Below, in pieces: positions 12,161 to 24,914 of a DNA stretch of 64,000 bases. Position 1 is the first letter of the stretch. Each line of letters begins with the position of its first letter. Both the position numbers and the translations under genes were made by a program. Below the pieces are notes generated by a model. It did not search any database and was not told where the DNA came from. It saw only the letters and a program-made list of their open reading frames with translations. Origin of the DNA: Epiperipatus broadwayi. Its lineage: Eukaryota > Onychophora > Udeonychophora > Euonychophora > Peripatidae. The stretch lies in NCBI GenBank assembly GCA_028023455.1, contig JAQFVV010006305.1, forward strand, positions 3,897,001 through 3,961,000, read 5' to 3'.

Positions 12161-14109
12161 TGAGAGACAAAAATAATAATAAAAACTTTCTTTTATAGAA
12201 TTCAAAAGAATACACTGAAAAAAAACTGGAAAACTTCCATGATCGATTAAAAGGATGAGGACCAAAGTGATAGGCTAGTAATCAAATGACCAAAGAAAGA
12301 TTTTTTTAAATGTCCTCAGCTGGCATTTGGTCCAGAAATCCCGAACTTTTTATTTAACTAATGTGTTAAATAATACAGAAAAAGAAATATTTATTAAATA
12401 GAAAATATTATTTAGGCTATTTTAGAAATCACAAGCACATTATAAAAAAATTATACTTTCCAACAAACACCCAATTTTGATAAAAGTATAATTATGATTA
12501 TATTTTATTTATTAGAATTTTAATCGATATATATACTTTTAAATGTATATAATAAATTGCAGACATTTTATTATTTGATTTTAATAATTTTAAATAGTCA
12601 TTTCACTTTTAAATTAAAAAAAAATCATATTTTAATTTATAATTTATATCGGTAAATTTATTTTGATTATACAAAAAAAAATATTGAAAAGATTTCAAAA
12701 TAAAATCTAGGACAAAATTTATAAATATATATAAATTATTACTATTATTGATTAATTAATATTTTTCTCTCATTTGTCATAATCTGAACGAGTTTTCATA
12801 AATAATATTATGTTCAATAAAAATGTTATTAAATATTTATACATGGTATTGTTGTTATTATTCTAACATTTTTTTTTCCATTTTTAAATAATATTAAATT
12901 TATGTTTCTAATGTAAATTTATATCATTCATCTTTATATTTATCATTCTCTTCATTTGATTAACAAATCACATTACAAGAAATCTTTTTTTTTTTTGCAC
13001 AATTGAATAAAAAAGATCAAACATTTATTATGAATAAACTTTTAAACAAGTGTTTTTTCATTATGATAAATGAAAGTAATAAACTCCCTTTTAAAGTGCT
13101 ACAGTTTTAATATCAAATTAATCCATCTTATAGATGAAAAGTGAATCCACTTTTGTATGTTATCCAAGATTTGTAAAGTTTGATATTTACATAATTGACA
13201 TTTTGTGGTTTGTCTATAAGTTTATTAAAACGAATAAAAATTAACCCTGTCTTGTGAATTTAAATTACAATTATGATTTGATTGAGGCTGCATGGATATC
13301 TCAGTTGATTTGATGTTGCTTCTAATAAATATTATTTTCTAATGAATTATTTATATAAATTCTTAAATAGCAGGTGAAAGTTTATTTCATTTTTATCTGC
13401 AAGATGGATTACTTTAAGTAGTGCATTAATATGTGGCTAGTACTTTAGGCAGAAGTTTATTAGTTTTATTCTATATTATTTGTGCTATGTGTGATTAAAA
13501 TATTTGTTATTAGTAAAATATGTGAAAATACCTTATTATTCCAAATTCATGTCACTTTAAAAAAAAAGTAATTTCAGGTATCACAAATAAATTCTTCATG
13601 AAATATAAGATTTATAATATGAATTACTGCAGAATTATTTTCCTCTATGCATGTGTGCTCCATATAGAATTTTATTTGTGACACAATTTATTTATCTCTT
13701 TGTTTTTTGTAATTTTTCCTTAAAAATATTTACATTGTTAAAATTAAATTATTTATTATAATATAATTAATGTCTTTAATTACTAAAATATTTATCATTC
13801 AGATATTTCATTTTTTCCTTTTTTCTTCTTTGTACATATCCATATTAAATCCCCTTTTTAAAATACACATTTGTGTCCTAATTTATGATTTTCTATGTCA
13901 CATAATTCTGTATATGGCTTTATTGTTATATACTAATTATATATGACATTGTTTAATAGTCTGATCTTGTTTGGTGGTTTGTTGTATATTATTTAAAGTT
14001 GTATATCATTTATTGTGTATTTGATTTTCATCATTTGTATCATTAAGAAGTGATATTCACTGTTTATTCTTTCTTTCTCACTTTTACAAGTTTATTTTAC
14101 ATCCTGTAG

Positions 14110-14113
<4 letters not shown>
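12161..14113. other. AT-rich DNA, nothing recognised
   Basis: No gene, RNA or repeat structure beyond homopolymer runs. Confidence 0.5.

Positions 14114-14155
<42 letters not shown>
14114..14155. repeat. (AT)n microsatellite
   Basis: A perfect AT run. A 128-codon minus-strand frame (14084-14470) runs through it, encoding a Tyr-Ile run, and has no recognisable domain; I do not call it a gene. Confidence 0.9.
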
Positions 14156-14160
<5 letters not shown>

Positions 14161-14839
14161 TGTCATTGTTATAAGTGTTTAATTTATAATTTTTATTTAG
14201 AAGACTTTTTGATTCTGTTATTTTATGTAACAAATAAACATTAGATGTAAAATGAATAAATCTTGTTTTTATTGTCGATTTGATATATATTTTGTAATTT
14301 AATTGATTATCTACTTTGGATATAGCGATATCCAAATATTTTATCAATTTATTACTATTTCTTAATAATAATATTCTTGATATATATATTAACATTAATG
14401 ATATAATAAAAGGTATACTAGATGATTCACCTTTTACTTGTATCATTATTGATAATGTGATTACTACCAATATAACGTTAATTTTTTAAAAATAATTTGT
14501 CTCAACATTTTAAATAAAATTTTATCTTCCGATAAGAAGAAAATTCTATTAATATTGGTGTTAACTTAACTAGAAATGACTTTTTGGGCATCATTTCCAA
14601 GTAGAAGTTTGAAAAGTATTTGGCTTCTGATATGTCAATCTTTACAAATCACATCATTCAAACTTTTGAGTTTTACCTTTTTTACTCTTCACTGAATAAC
14701 ATTTCTTATTGTTAGTTTATCAAGCAATCAAAAAATTAGTTCCAATCTCCTGCTAAAGTCACTTAAAAATATTTATTCTTTATTTATTTACTTAATGACT
14801 GAATGTTAATGGAAAGTATTTTTACTTAATTCACAGAAA
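14156..14839. other. AT-rich DNA, nothing recognised
   Basis: No supported feature. Confidence 0.5.
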
Positions 14840-14957
14840 AGCAATTTTCTTATAATTTCATATATATATATATATATAATGTGATAACATTACCATTAAG
14901 CAATTTTCTTATAATTTCATATATATATATATATATAATGTGATAACATTACCATTA
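14840..14957. repeat. Tandem duplication, 2 x 59 bp
   Basis: The unit starts AGCAATTTTCTTATAATTTC, runs through an (AT)n core and ends GATAACATTACCATTA. The two copies are virtually identical, so the duplication is recent. Confidence 0.95.
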
Positions 14958-15074
14958 GTCCAATATTAAAAATGACCATCTTAAATTTTTTTTTTACAGT
15001 AATTGTAATTTTCAAGATATGTTATATATGTAAACATTAAAAGCATAAAGCTAAACTAGTCAACAAATAATAAA

Positions 15075-15260
15075 AATTTCCCCAAATCCAAAACTCAACC
15101 AAACCATCAAGAAAATAAAATTTACAACACAACCAATGGTTTCACTGCTACAAGCAGACTTCTCAAGTGTAAAGAACTAGAAAACAACAACATATTTATT
15201 GGCTGTGTTGTAGATTTTATTTTCTTGGCTAGTTTGGTTGAGTTTTGGATTTGGGGTAAT
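15075..15260. repeat. Small foldback element F4
   Basis: Arms of about 58 bp (15076-15133 and 15198-15260) pair well: ATTTCCCCAAATCCAAAACT on the left is mirrored by its near-complement on the right. The 65-bp loop, read on the minus strand, has a CTGC/GCAG hairpin directly before TGAAACC, with CAC/GTG and TTTA/TAAA pairs outside it. This resembles the hammerhead layout of F1-F3, but the 5' core reads CTTGAGA instead of CTGATGA, so it is only a possible degenerate relative. Confidence 0.75.
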
Positions 15261-15300
15261 TTTGATTATATATTTATATATGTAATAATATTATAATTCA

Positions 15301-15405
15301 ATGTCTGTATTATTTTAAAGCAATATATGTAATTATATAATTGAATATTTATAAATACAGTAATCAGATATATTTTAAAAAATTAATCCACTTAGGAGCG
15401 CTTTC
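15301..15405 (-). mobile_element. Penelope-like element 3' end fragment
   Basis: The minus-strand sequence from CGCTCCTAAGTGGATTAATT to CATATATTGCTTTAAAATAA matches the 3' non-coding tail of the 7.2-kb Penelope copy (7845-7950), including the stop-codon region CTCCTAAGTGGAT. Only the tail is left, which fits the 5' truncation usual for this class. It sits directly beside foldback F4. Confidence 0.75.
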
Positions 15406-18389
15406 AACTATGTGTATAGCATTGCTAAGCCAAGATGGTGAACATAGTTTAAAATAAGTTTTAAAACGTCTATTGAAATTTGAAAATCACAGTCAAATTA
15501 AAAATTTAGTAAAAACATTCATTAACAAAAATAAGTTACCAATACTACTTTACACTGAGGAACATTTTATAGTTGAATGTCCTTTGTTAAAATAAAAAAA
15601 ATCGATTGCAACATGAACATAATAAATTCGATGATTAATATCTGACTTAAAATCACCTCTAAACAAACTTCAGCTACATATAACCTTTAAATGTGCATGT
15701 ATTTTTTATCTTATGTCTAGATATAATAAAATGATGTTCTTTACAGTTTAAACCTATATTTAGTATAAGCCATAGGGATAATAGAAAATCCTATATAATA
15801 CAAAAACAATCAATTTAAAAATTTAGTCTTATTCATTTTAATAGATAAAGTATTAATATATTATTTGGTATAGGAATAAATATAAAGAATTGTATATTTA
15901 TCTTTATAATAATTTTATTTTTAAATGTTTTATGTATGTAAAAAGTAATATAATATGGTGAATTTTGCCATGTTGAAAGCTAGAAGAAGCATTTCCATTA
16001 TCTGGAAAGAAATCATCACTAAGCAACTACTCCCAAGTTTCATGTAAAATTTCAAATTGCATGAAAGAAGAATTTGAATAACATATTTCAATCATATGTT
16101 CTATACTATAAAAGAAAGCACTCAAGAAATTTGTGGTTGTATGCTTGAAAAATTAATCTGATAAACTTTATAAGTATTAAGTACTTAATTTGCCATTGTG
16201 GCAGCTTGATTCAGCTATGATTGGCTGAAAAGAATCATTGGACATTGGCCTTCAGACACAGATGCTAATCTTAATGAAGATCATTGTCAAATATGATTTA
16301 ACAATAGAAGAATATTTAATTAATTATTTTCTAAAGTCAATAAAATTTTCCATCAAATAAATTAATCTTGGAATTATTTAAGTCTACAAATAGTTTTGGA
16401 ATGATTAATCTTGCTATAATTAGTAGAATGGATTTTGCTTTCCACTTTTATATGAATAGTCAATTAAACACATCCATGAAATTCTTATTTAACTTAGTGG
16501 CTGTGTTTTTGATAATTTTATATATATATAGATAAAAAAAAAACTAATCATGTAGAGGAGATAAAAAATAGTATAACATCTCTCTTTTTTAAAAGTACAA
16601 TCAAAAAAAAAAAATAATTACCTTAGGAATCTATGACCTAATTACAGTATCGCCTTAAAAATTTGTGATAAACAACATGCTTTTAAAATAAAACACCATG
16701 TCATAAATGGATTAATGTCACTAATAGTATCTTATTTCACCTGTTAATAAAATTTTGGAAACTAATATTAAAGACCTCATCATACATTATAACATGGAAT
16801 TTTTAAAGTAATAAAATAATGATTACATTTGTAAAAGGAAGTTTATTAATGGAACCTGCCATATGTATAATTTATTTTCATCACATTTTCTTTTTCTTGC
16901 GTAATATTTTAGTTGCCTGTGCTAGGAGTGATCAACATTCTCATCAGTAATAGGAAAATCAGGTAGTATGATTTTAGTATTTAAACTGATATGATGTTTG
17001 AATGTATCATATTAAAGATAGGTTGCTCCATTACTATTAGATAATAGTATTCTTAAATTTTTTTATTGATTGTGAGATGCTCTTGTCTTATATACCTTGT
17101 ATTTTGTTTCTTATGTACTTAGATAATACTAATGGTATGACAATATAAATGTGGTTATATAAATGAATAAATGTTAATTCAAATGTACTTGTAGTGATAA
17201 TACTAAATGTAAGAAATAATGAGTTATTAGATGGCTATAGGTCAAATAGAATGTATCATTTAGGACTTTAATACTGTATAAATGGGCCATGTTGATATTA
17301 TAATTATTTAAAGAGAGGTAAATGTTTTTGTAGATGAGAGGATAAAATAAATGATATTTTAATACAATGATAATGAAGTCATATTTAGATCTGTAAGACA
17401 TAGAGAAATCTCTTATATTATTTTAGATTTTAAGAAAATGAGAATATATTTGAAATGTTATCTATGGGCAAACTTCTTTATTAATTTTGTATTTGTATGA
17501 GCAATACACAGTTAGACATCATTGCATCTATCTGTGATCTTTTCTTTTTATAACAGCATTTATAAATAAAAAAATTTATCTAGAGAATGTTATTTCAGAT
17601 ATTAATATTTTTAATTTATTCCATATTTATGCATTATTATTTTCTTTAATGAAATTATTTAATTATTATTTTTAAAATAAATTTGCATTTTATTTATTTA
17701 TCATTTTCATTTTGATCTATTGGTGTGATCATATAATTTTAATTTCAAGCATCTAACTTTATCGTACTTTATGTTTCAATAATATACTTTATTGGCCAAA
17801 AATATGTTATATGAATTTACAATGGTTTTTGCCAGTGTTACAATGGCATGAGTGGTCTAACAAATGTGTTATCAATTAGAAAAAAATTACAGCATTGTTC
17901 AAATAGGTTTACAAATTATTAGTTACTGGGTACATTTTAACATAGATGATTACAGTACAATTAAAGGACATAAGGTTAAATAGAAAAAATTTACAGTCTA
18001 GAAATATTTACATGAGCAATTACACATTTATTATTATTTGTAATGATTTCTTTCTTTTTATTTACCTATGTGTTCCAAATCAAAAATTACATTGTTGAAA
18101 ATACATGGTTTAAAACTACATAGCTTTGGAACAAGCAGATAGATATTATTGTTACAGTTCAAACAAATTGTTAGGCAGGTACCTGATAAATGTAAATTAT
18201 ATATTTGCCTATGTTGTATTTTCATTAGTTTAAAATACTTTTTGATTGAATTAAAATATACCCTTTGGACCATTCAATACACAGATGTGGCATTTAAAAA
18301 ATTTATTAAAAAAGAGATATGTAAACAAAAAAAAATGTTCTTATTACAGCAAAAGTCATTATTTGATTTTTTGAGGTTATGGTTTGTTT
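15406..18389. other. Unassigned DNA, no gene recognised
   Basis: Open frames of 60-85 codons (for example 17174-17401 minus, 18058-18273 minus, 18149-18400 plus) carry no recognisable motif. Sequence at 15960-16330 is somewhat less AT-rich but matches nothing I know. Confidence 0.45.
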
Positions 18390-20680
18390 CAGATTTTTAA
18401 TAGTGACCATGTAGCAGAAAATATATCAGGGTGTGCAATTTTGCCATCTCTGGCCTTCAGTTGTTCGAGCTTATTAGATAATGTGGCTGGGTGCCTTCTG
18501 GTGTTGTTTCCAAAACAGAAAGTACATCTGGTGCACCAGAAGGTATATAAACAAAAAGTTGCTGTATGAGCTGCTGGTATTGAGCCTTTACTGAGTGTCT
18601 ATGTTAGATTATCAAGTGTGATGTTATTTTGCCTATATGTATTAATCATAATTTCTCAGGTATTTGTCAGAGCTTTGCAAGTGTGAAATAGGTGTTGTTG
18701 TGTTTCTTCTTCCCTGTGGCACAAGGAGCAAAAAGCATCATTTTTTTGTAAAATCTATGGTATTTAAGGAAATAGAAGGTAGGTAGAGAGTGAAGATTTA
18801 GCTTTAAAAGAAAGTCAAAAAATTTGGGTTCCAATGACCATTTGTTGAATCACTGCATCAAATGACTGTTGTTTATATTTAGCATTGGTCAGTGAGGATC
18901 AGTAGTTATGTCTGAATATAGCATATTATAAATAGTCCAATAGGCGTATCTACCAACATCAAAAAAAGACACCTGATCATAAATGCTTTGAAGTTGGTTT
19001 ATGAGCAAAGACAAATGTCCATGTGAAGGTGGTGGTCAGTCTGTGGGTGTTATTTGAAGGATGCATTCGAGAGTTGAAAAACTTCTTATCAATGCAGCCA
19101 GAAGATTAATACTTTTTTGTTTGTAAAAAACTTGAATGGAGTGAAGACCTAATCCATTTCTGGTTGGTGGAAAACTAAGTCATTTTACAGAGATGGAGAC
19201 TACTTTTCTGCACCAAAATAGCTTGCTATAGAGTGGGTAAATGGACAAAGTGAAAGATTTAGTGAAATTTATGATTGGTGAGTAATAAGTTATTTTTGTA
19301 GTTAGAAACTGATTGAAAAGGCATACTTTTGCATATAGTGAGAGGTAGGTTTTGAAGAAAGAAATGGTTGTTCATTCATCATCATCTTTCAGTTTTTTCT
19401 GGATCTTTTGTCTCATTGCAAAAGGCCCTAGGTAGAAAGGAAACCTAAGGAAATTAGTTGATTTACCATGATAAACTTGTGTATTTATCTTGCCAGTGTA
19501 AAGAAAGAAAGCTGATGTTTTATTAATGTTGATCTCGAGTTTATATTTGATGATGTATTCATTAAGTATTTTCCAAAGTATGTAGTTGTTTTTTGGACTT
19601 AAGAAAAACAGTAAGATCATCCATGTATGCAATACATGATATATATAGTCCAGGGTGTGGAATTTGGATTCCTTGTAATTTTTGTTTATAAGAGGGTTAA
19701 TGTAGAACATAAATAATAAATAACTGAGTGGAGATCCTTGAGGTATGGATTGGTGGGAAGAGAAGGAAGGTGATGTTCTACCATTAATTGTAATATGGAT
19801 TTCATGACTAAGGAGTAGATTGGTTAGTAGGTATAAGAGAGAGCAAGATGTTTTGGTGTCTGCAAGTGTCTGAATTAAAATTTCAATAGAGACTGAGTCA
19901 AGAGCAGCATCAATGTCAATTTGAACAACCATTGGAGCATACTTTTTCTGCTCTCTAACTGAATTTACAATGGTTTTGGAAATGAGAGCAGCTTGGCCTG
20001 TTGAGGAGCCTTTTTTGCATGTTGCATTGATGATAATAGAGGGAGAAGATATGTTTTGATTTTATCTTTTAGAACTGTTTCCAGGATTTTAATACCAAGG
20101 GGTCTCATGGAGATTGGTTGCAGATTAGATAGATTGAATATTAAAGCTTGCTTTTTGTTGAATGGAACTAAGGAGATTGGATATAGATCTTTTATGTTAA
20201 ACAGCCGTTGTGATAGATAATTTGCTAAATCATATAGATATATGGTAGATGTGAAAATACAAATTTAGAAATTCCATGTGGCCCTGAATGACAAGAGTTG
20301 GGAATTGTGGTTAGCTTCAGCAAGAAATCAGTAGCATGGAAAAGTTTTACTCTGGTTGGCCAAATAGATCTTCAGATGGTGTGAAAGCACAATGTGACTG
20401 CAGCTTTTGTTTGAAATGATGTATATTGACTCTATCATATTATGTCCAGCTTTGGTAACATCATTGGTTTCAAGTGTTGTGGAACTCTGACAGTGAAAAT
20501 TACCCCAGAGCCCATCTAATGTACCCTCATGTCCAGGTGTCTTGTTTTGTTAGACAGCTTTTTTCTTTTTTGTGGCAAGGTACCCTTTAAGAGTATTGCA
20601 GGTGTCATTATATATTTGTGTAGGTCTTTTTATATGTGTGCAAGAATCTGGAGCGGATTTACACATGATGATTAAATAAC
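18390..20680 (-). pseudogene. LINE of a second family: reverse transcriptase plus C-terminal zinc finger
   Basis: Read on the minus strand from about 20680 down. Near 20120-20060 comes LQPISMRPLGIKILETVL, the RT segment before motif A. GSSTGQAALISKTIVNSV follows. The longest open frame (19372-19932) gives VQIDIDAALDSVS (motif A), TINGRTSPSF and IPQGSPLSYLLFMFYINPL (motif B). Motif C is AYMDDLTVFLKS, at about 19600-19630, but in another frame, so frameshifts flank it. Near 18690-18750 DAFCSLCHREEETQQHLFHTC has the C-x2-C, H, C spacing of a LINE C-terminal zinc finger. The last recognisable residues, ATWSLLKI, end near 18390. No endonuclease was identified, so the 5' part may be missing. It is less AT-rich than its surroundings. 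The clade is uncertain; it is not the RTE-like LINE found elsewhere in this window. Confidence 0.8.
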
Positions 20681-20844
20681 TTAGTTAAGTGAATGTTTCT
20701 TTTAAATAGTTTATAAAAGTTCATTCCACACTCTTTTCATAGCTATATATATATATACTAAGAGATATGCTCTGGATACAATCACAAAATGCCCATTTGC
20801 GGTCAGTCATATTTTAAGAAACATTACTATAGAAAATGTACAAG

Positions 20845-20915
20845 AGTCTTTATGATGTTCAAAGTCCTGAAAAATAATATATGTTCAAAGTCCTGAGAAA
20901 TAATATATATTAAAG
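20845..20915. repeat. Short tandem duplication, about 32 bp x 2
   Basis: TGTTCAAAGTCCTGAAAAAT and TGTTCAAAGTCCTGAGAAAT occur back to back, each followed by AATATAT. Confidence 0.8.
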
Positions 20916-22149
20916 TATTATTTTGTTGACTGTGATATTATGCTAGCCCTACACATAAAGTTTAAAGGAATATCAGAAATGTATAAACCCTGAGATTTAT
21001 TAAAAATATTAATATTCAAATGTACTGGTATTGTAACAGACATTATTCACGTGAAAATTATTTTGTAATTAATTATTTTTTTGTAAAGGTTAAGCTAAGA
21101 TATATGTCATCACTGGTTAGTGAATAACCAAGTGTTGGTATTGCTTAATGTTACAGATTAGTGTTCTAGAAAGAAAGCCTGTTTATTGAATCCCTTTCAC
21201 CTTTTTAGCATCTTGATTTATTTATAGATATCAAATAGCAACTTCTTAATGCAATTATACCATTACTATATATATATATATATATATATATTGAGACAGA
21301 TACCCTTAGTCTATTACATTAGAAAAGTAAATGAATAATTGTTAACAAAAAAAAACAGAAAACAAAAACGTTAATAAAATCATTCTATTAGTTCATTCAT
21401 ATCTTTATTGCAAGCAACTTAGCAAAATCCAATACAAACATGGTCATCATTCAAGCATCAAAAATATTTCTACATCTGGATGAAAAAATAAATGATTTTT
21501 AAATCTTTTTTCTCATGCTCTATGTTTTATAAATATTATTTTATATAGATTTATAAATTAACCATGATTTCTCAGGATTGTCAATATTGACTAGCATATG
21601 TGTTAAAAATAGAATGTTTGAATTGAGTTACAAACATAAACTAAATAGATTAATAAAAAAAGTAACAATTTATTAATAACGAATGAATAAAAACTGTTGC
21701 ATAGATTATATTATATAAAATATTAAATATCATAATAATGAAATATATTTTTAATTTGAGTTTAGCTTTAAGATTAAGTTAAGTTTAAGATTTTAATGTT
21801 ACTGTGTTAATACACCATTATGTGGATATTGTCGTCTTAATAAATTTATAGGTGTCTTAATTAATTCTGATGTGATGGTAGTTTTTTTCCTAGACACTGG
21901 TGATGCTAGAGAGTAAATATATCCTAATTGGTGATATTACATAAAATATATTAGTAGGTCTTGGGTAGCTCATATGACATTGTCTATTTAGTTCTTCACA
22001 ACATTATAGAGGCATTAGACAGGCTGGTTTAGCAAACTTCTGCATTAATTTCTGGATTTGACTGCATTTTCCAGGCAAGCTTGCTGGTGTGGTTTTTCTT
22101 TTGCCTAGCCACAGATTGTAGTTTTCTTCTAGATATAATAATCATACTG
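20916..22149. other. AT-rich DNA, nothing recognised
   Basis: Holds an (AT)n run at 21269-21291. No gene seen. Confidence 0.5.
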
Positions 22150-22726
22150 ACTGTTAATAAAAATAGAAAACTCTCCATACAATATTGAAATAAAGTACAA
22201 GCCTTTGTAATCAATGGATGCAGGAATATTTGTGTATACTCATCCAATATCCCCAAATTAGTTTCTAGCTTGTGGATTTTGTCAGTGAAGAACATTTGAT
22301 TTAAGAGTATTGCACATAAATCTTAGGATCTAATGCAACTCTCCAGCAGCCACCTTTTATCTATTTGGTTAACTATAAACCACATGTATAGATGATGAAC
22401 TAAATGCAAATTAATATGACTATACAAGCAAATAAGCTGGAATTGAAAATATTGTGTTTTCATCTTAGACTCCTAGTTTTATAGTTAACCAAATAGGTAA
22501 AAGGAGACGGCTGTAGTGTTGCATAAGATCCTAAGTCCTAGATGCAATCCTCTCAAATCCAAAGCTCCTCACTGATAAAAGCCCAAGCTAGAAGCTAGTC
22601 TGGTGATATTGGATGAGTATGTACTAAATAGGGATTTTATGCACAAACCTTCCTGCAGCCATTGATTACTCTGGCTTGCACTTGGTGGCAATACTATTTG
22701 GAGAGTTTGCTGTTGTTATTAACAGC
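22150..22726. repeat. F1 foldback element, long diverged copy
   Basis: The left arm starts with CTGTTAATAAAAATAG AAAACTCTCC and TAATCAATGGATGCAGG; the right arm mirrors it and ends GGAGAGTTTGCTGTTGTTAT. The inner arms also pair (TTGGTTAACTATAAA against TTTATAGTTAACCAA) around a centre near 22425. Each arm holds a hammerhead-like core. On the right (+): CTCA-CTGATAA, an AAGC/GCTA stem, GAAG, CTAG, TC, TGGTGATATTGGAT (22568-22614). On the left (-): TTCA-CTGACAA ... GAAACTAATTTGGGGATA. Both have core changes (G8 to A, among others), so neither should cleave. Arm divergence is clearly higher than in the 57-kb element, so this copy is older. Confidence 0.75.
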
Positions 22727-24349
22727 CTGTGTAAGCATTTGAAATGTTAATCATGTGATGATTTGATGACTTAATACTGGCTGTTATGACTGGATTATTG
22801 AAAAATACTAAAAAAAACCCAGAAAATATGGGTATCCAAGTTATGATGGAAATTAGTTTTAAGCAGTGGTTGTTTCTTTCATCAGCATAAATCATTGAAA
22901 TACTGCTTTAAATCTAGGCTGGACTGGAATGCAAAGCAATGTGAATAAAATGCTAACTCCTGGAATGCTTAGATGCTTCTTTCAGACCTATTTGTATCTG
23001 TTTGCTGTTGCTAAATAACATGTTTTCCCAACAATAAATTTGTCACCAGATAGTTACAAGATTTGACCTAATTCCATACAACAACATATTGGTGCTGATT
23101 TAGTTTGTGCTCATGAACATTTTGTAATCTAAAGATTATCCAAAACAACCACTGACACATCTAACTGATAAATGACATAATTATTGAATAAAAATACTTT
23201 AAATTCAAATTTTAGAAATTATAAGCTATTAAAAATAATATGCTTTATTTCATATGGGCATATAGTATAATCTTTTAGTATTTGGAAATTATAAGCTTGG
23301 TTTTTTTTTAAAATATATGTATATATTGTAAACTTTTTTCCATTAGTGGAATAATGTGTAAAAAAAGTTTTAGCACAATTCTAGCTGACTCAGAAAAAAA
23401 AAATGGAGCAAAATTGGTCTGCAAAATTGCTTTATTATTATTATAAATATCTTTTTAATTATATTTTCAGGAATAATGTTTCTTTAACATGTTAACTAAA
23501 TTGCAAACAAAAATAAAACATCTTATGCCAGATAATTTATTTTGTAATGCAAAAACATCTTGCAATAAACTCTATACTTAATGATAATTTATCTAAGATG
23601 TTGCTATTTTTTTAATTATGTACTTTCTTTGTTAGGCAGCATTCAACAATATTTTCAAAACATTTGAATCTCAGAAATGCACCAAGTATTGTTTTCTTTT
23701 TAGAGTATTCACTTTTTTTATTTACACCTTTCAAGCTTTTGGTGCATTGCGATCAATTTAAAAAGAGTTAAATATCATATAAAGTTAATAATAACTTTGT
23801 AAATAATATTTCTTGTTATAAAAAAATTTTAAAAGACAAAGTAATACTTATTAACATTCTTTTAAAAATTGTCATTATGACTTTCCATAGAAAGTGCTGT
23901 CTTCAACTTACTTTGCGAATAGTAATTATTGTATATAAATAAATATTAAATTATAGTTAACTCAACTGTCCATAGTACCCCTATACATTTTACTTTTGAA
24001 AAAAAAAGTTATAATTTGTCTTTGTAAAATAGATTGTATATGCTATTTAAAGATGATAGTTATACAAATATTTTAGTTATAGTTTAATATTTACTTATAA
24101 ATTTTATGAAGCCCATTCCAGTTTTGTTTTATTACTTATATTATTAATAACATAATATTTAAACAAAACAATTACTTTTATAATAAATTCAAAAAATAAG
24201 GGCAGATAATAAGTGACTATAAATAGTAAAATAAAAACAATGATTCATTATAAATTATAATATCTTAGACTATTTTATCATTTGCCATAATATCTAGAAA
24301 ATGTTAAACTTTATTTACACTTTTTAAATACAAGTAACTGAGAGTAATA
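22727..24349. other. Unassigned AT-rich DNA
   Basis: No gene. A weak inverted repeat (AACATCTTATGCCAGATAAT near 23517 against its rough complement near 23590) may be chance. Confidence 0.45.
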
Positions 24350-24562
24350 ACATACAAATAGACAACACAAGTTAGTAGATCACACAATGTTTGAATGGTA
24401 TTATTCTCCACTCTTCTTCATGTGTTCTTGGTTTCACTAGTGACAGTACTAGCATAGGAATCAAACATATAGACTAGCAACACCTGAAGAAGAGTGGAGA
24501 ATAGTATCATTTGAAATGTATAATAAATGCACTAACCAGTGTTGTCTATTTGTTTGTTATTA
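24350..24562. repeat. Palindromic element F5, about 210 bp
   Basis: Arms pair along most of their length: CAAATAGACAACAC (about 24355) with GTGTTGTCTATTTG (about 24540), and TATTCTCCACTCTTCTTCA with TGAAGAAGAGTGGAGAATA. The right arm has CAACAC-CTGAAGA, and GTGTTG closes the end. This recalls a hammerhead 5' core and stem I, but no convincing stem II or stem III could be drawn. Non-coding. Confidence 0.75.
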
Positions 24563-24914
24563 TTAACAGTTGTTTAGATTTGAAAAGTTTAACTAAAGTT
24601 TAGAATTTTCTAGACATTCGACATTTAATGACTAATGATGGAAATAGTCTGACATATTATGACATCTAAAATACCATCATAACAAACTTCAGGCAGTTCA
24701 TTATAAAGTCTTTGCTTTTTTATATGTTTTTGCTTGAAAATATATTATTTTAAAAATGGTTAGTCAATTCATTAATCACTTTACATTTGATAGAATCTAA
24801 TCATTTATTGCATTTGAACTAGAAGAGTAAATAAGTTTTAATGTAGAACATTTTAATATTTATTTTGGATAAGTTGCATTTTGCATCATTTAAAATATTT
24901 GTATTTTGGTTTAT
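24563..24914. other. AT-rich DNA, nothing recognised
   Basis: No supported feature. Confidence 0.5.

Noticed and set aside
14084-14470. 128-codon minus-strand frame
   Set aside because: It runs through an AT microsatellite, is very Ile/Tyr/Lys/Asn-rich as expected by chance in this DNA, and has no recognisable motif.
16930-16975. CTGATGA on the minus strand
   Set aside because: No stem II, GAAA or closing stem nearby; a chance heptamer.
19372-20000. An intact reverse transcriptase gene
   Set aside because: The longest frame holds motifs A and B only; the YMDD motif lies in a different frame, so the gene is broken.
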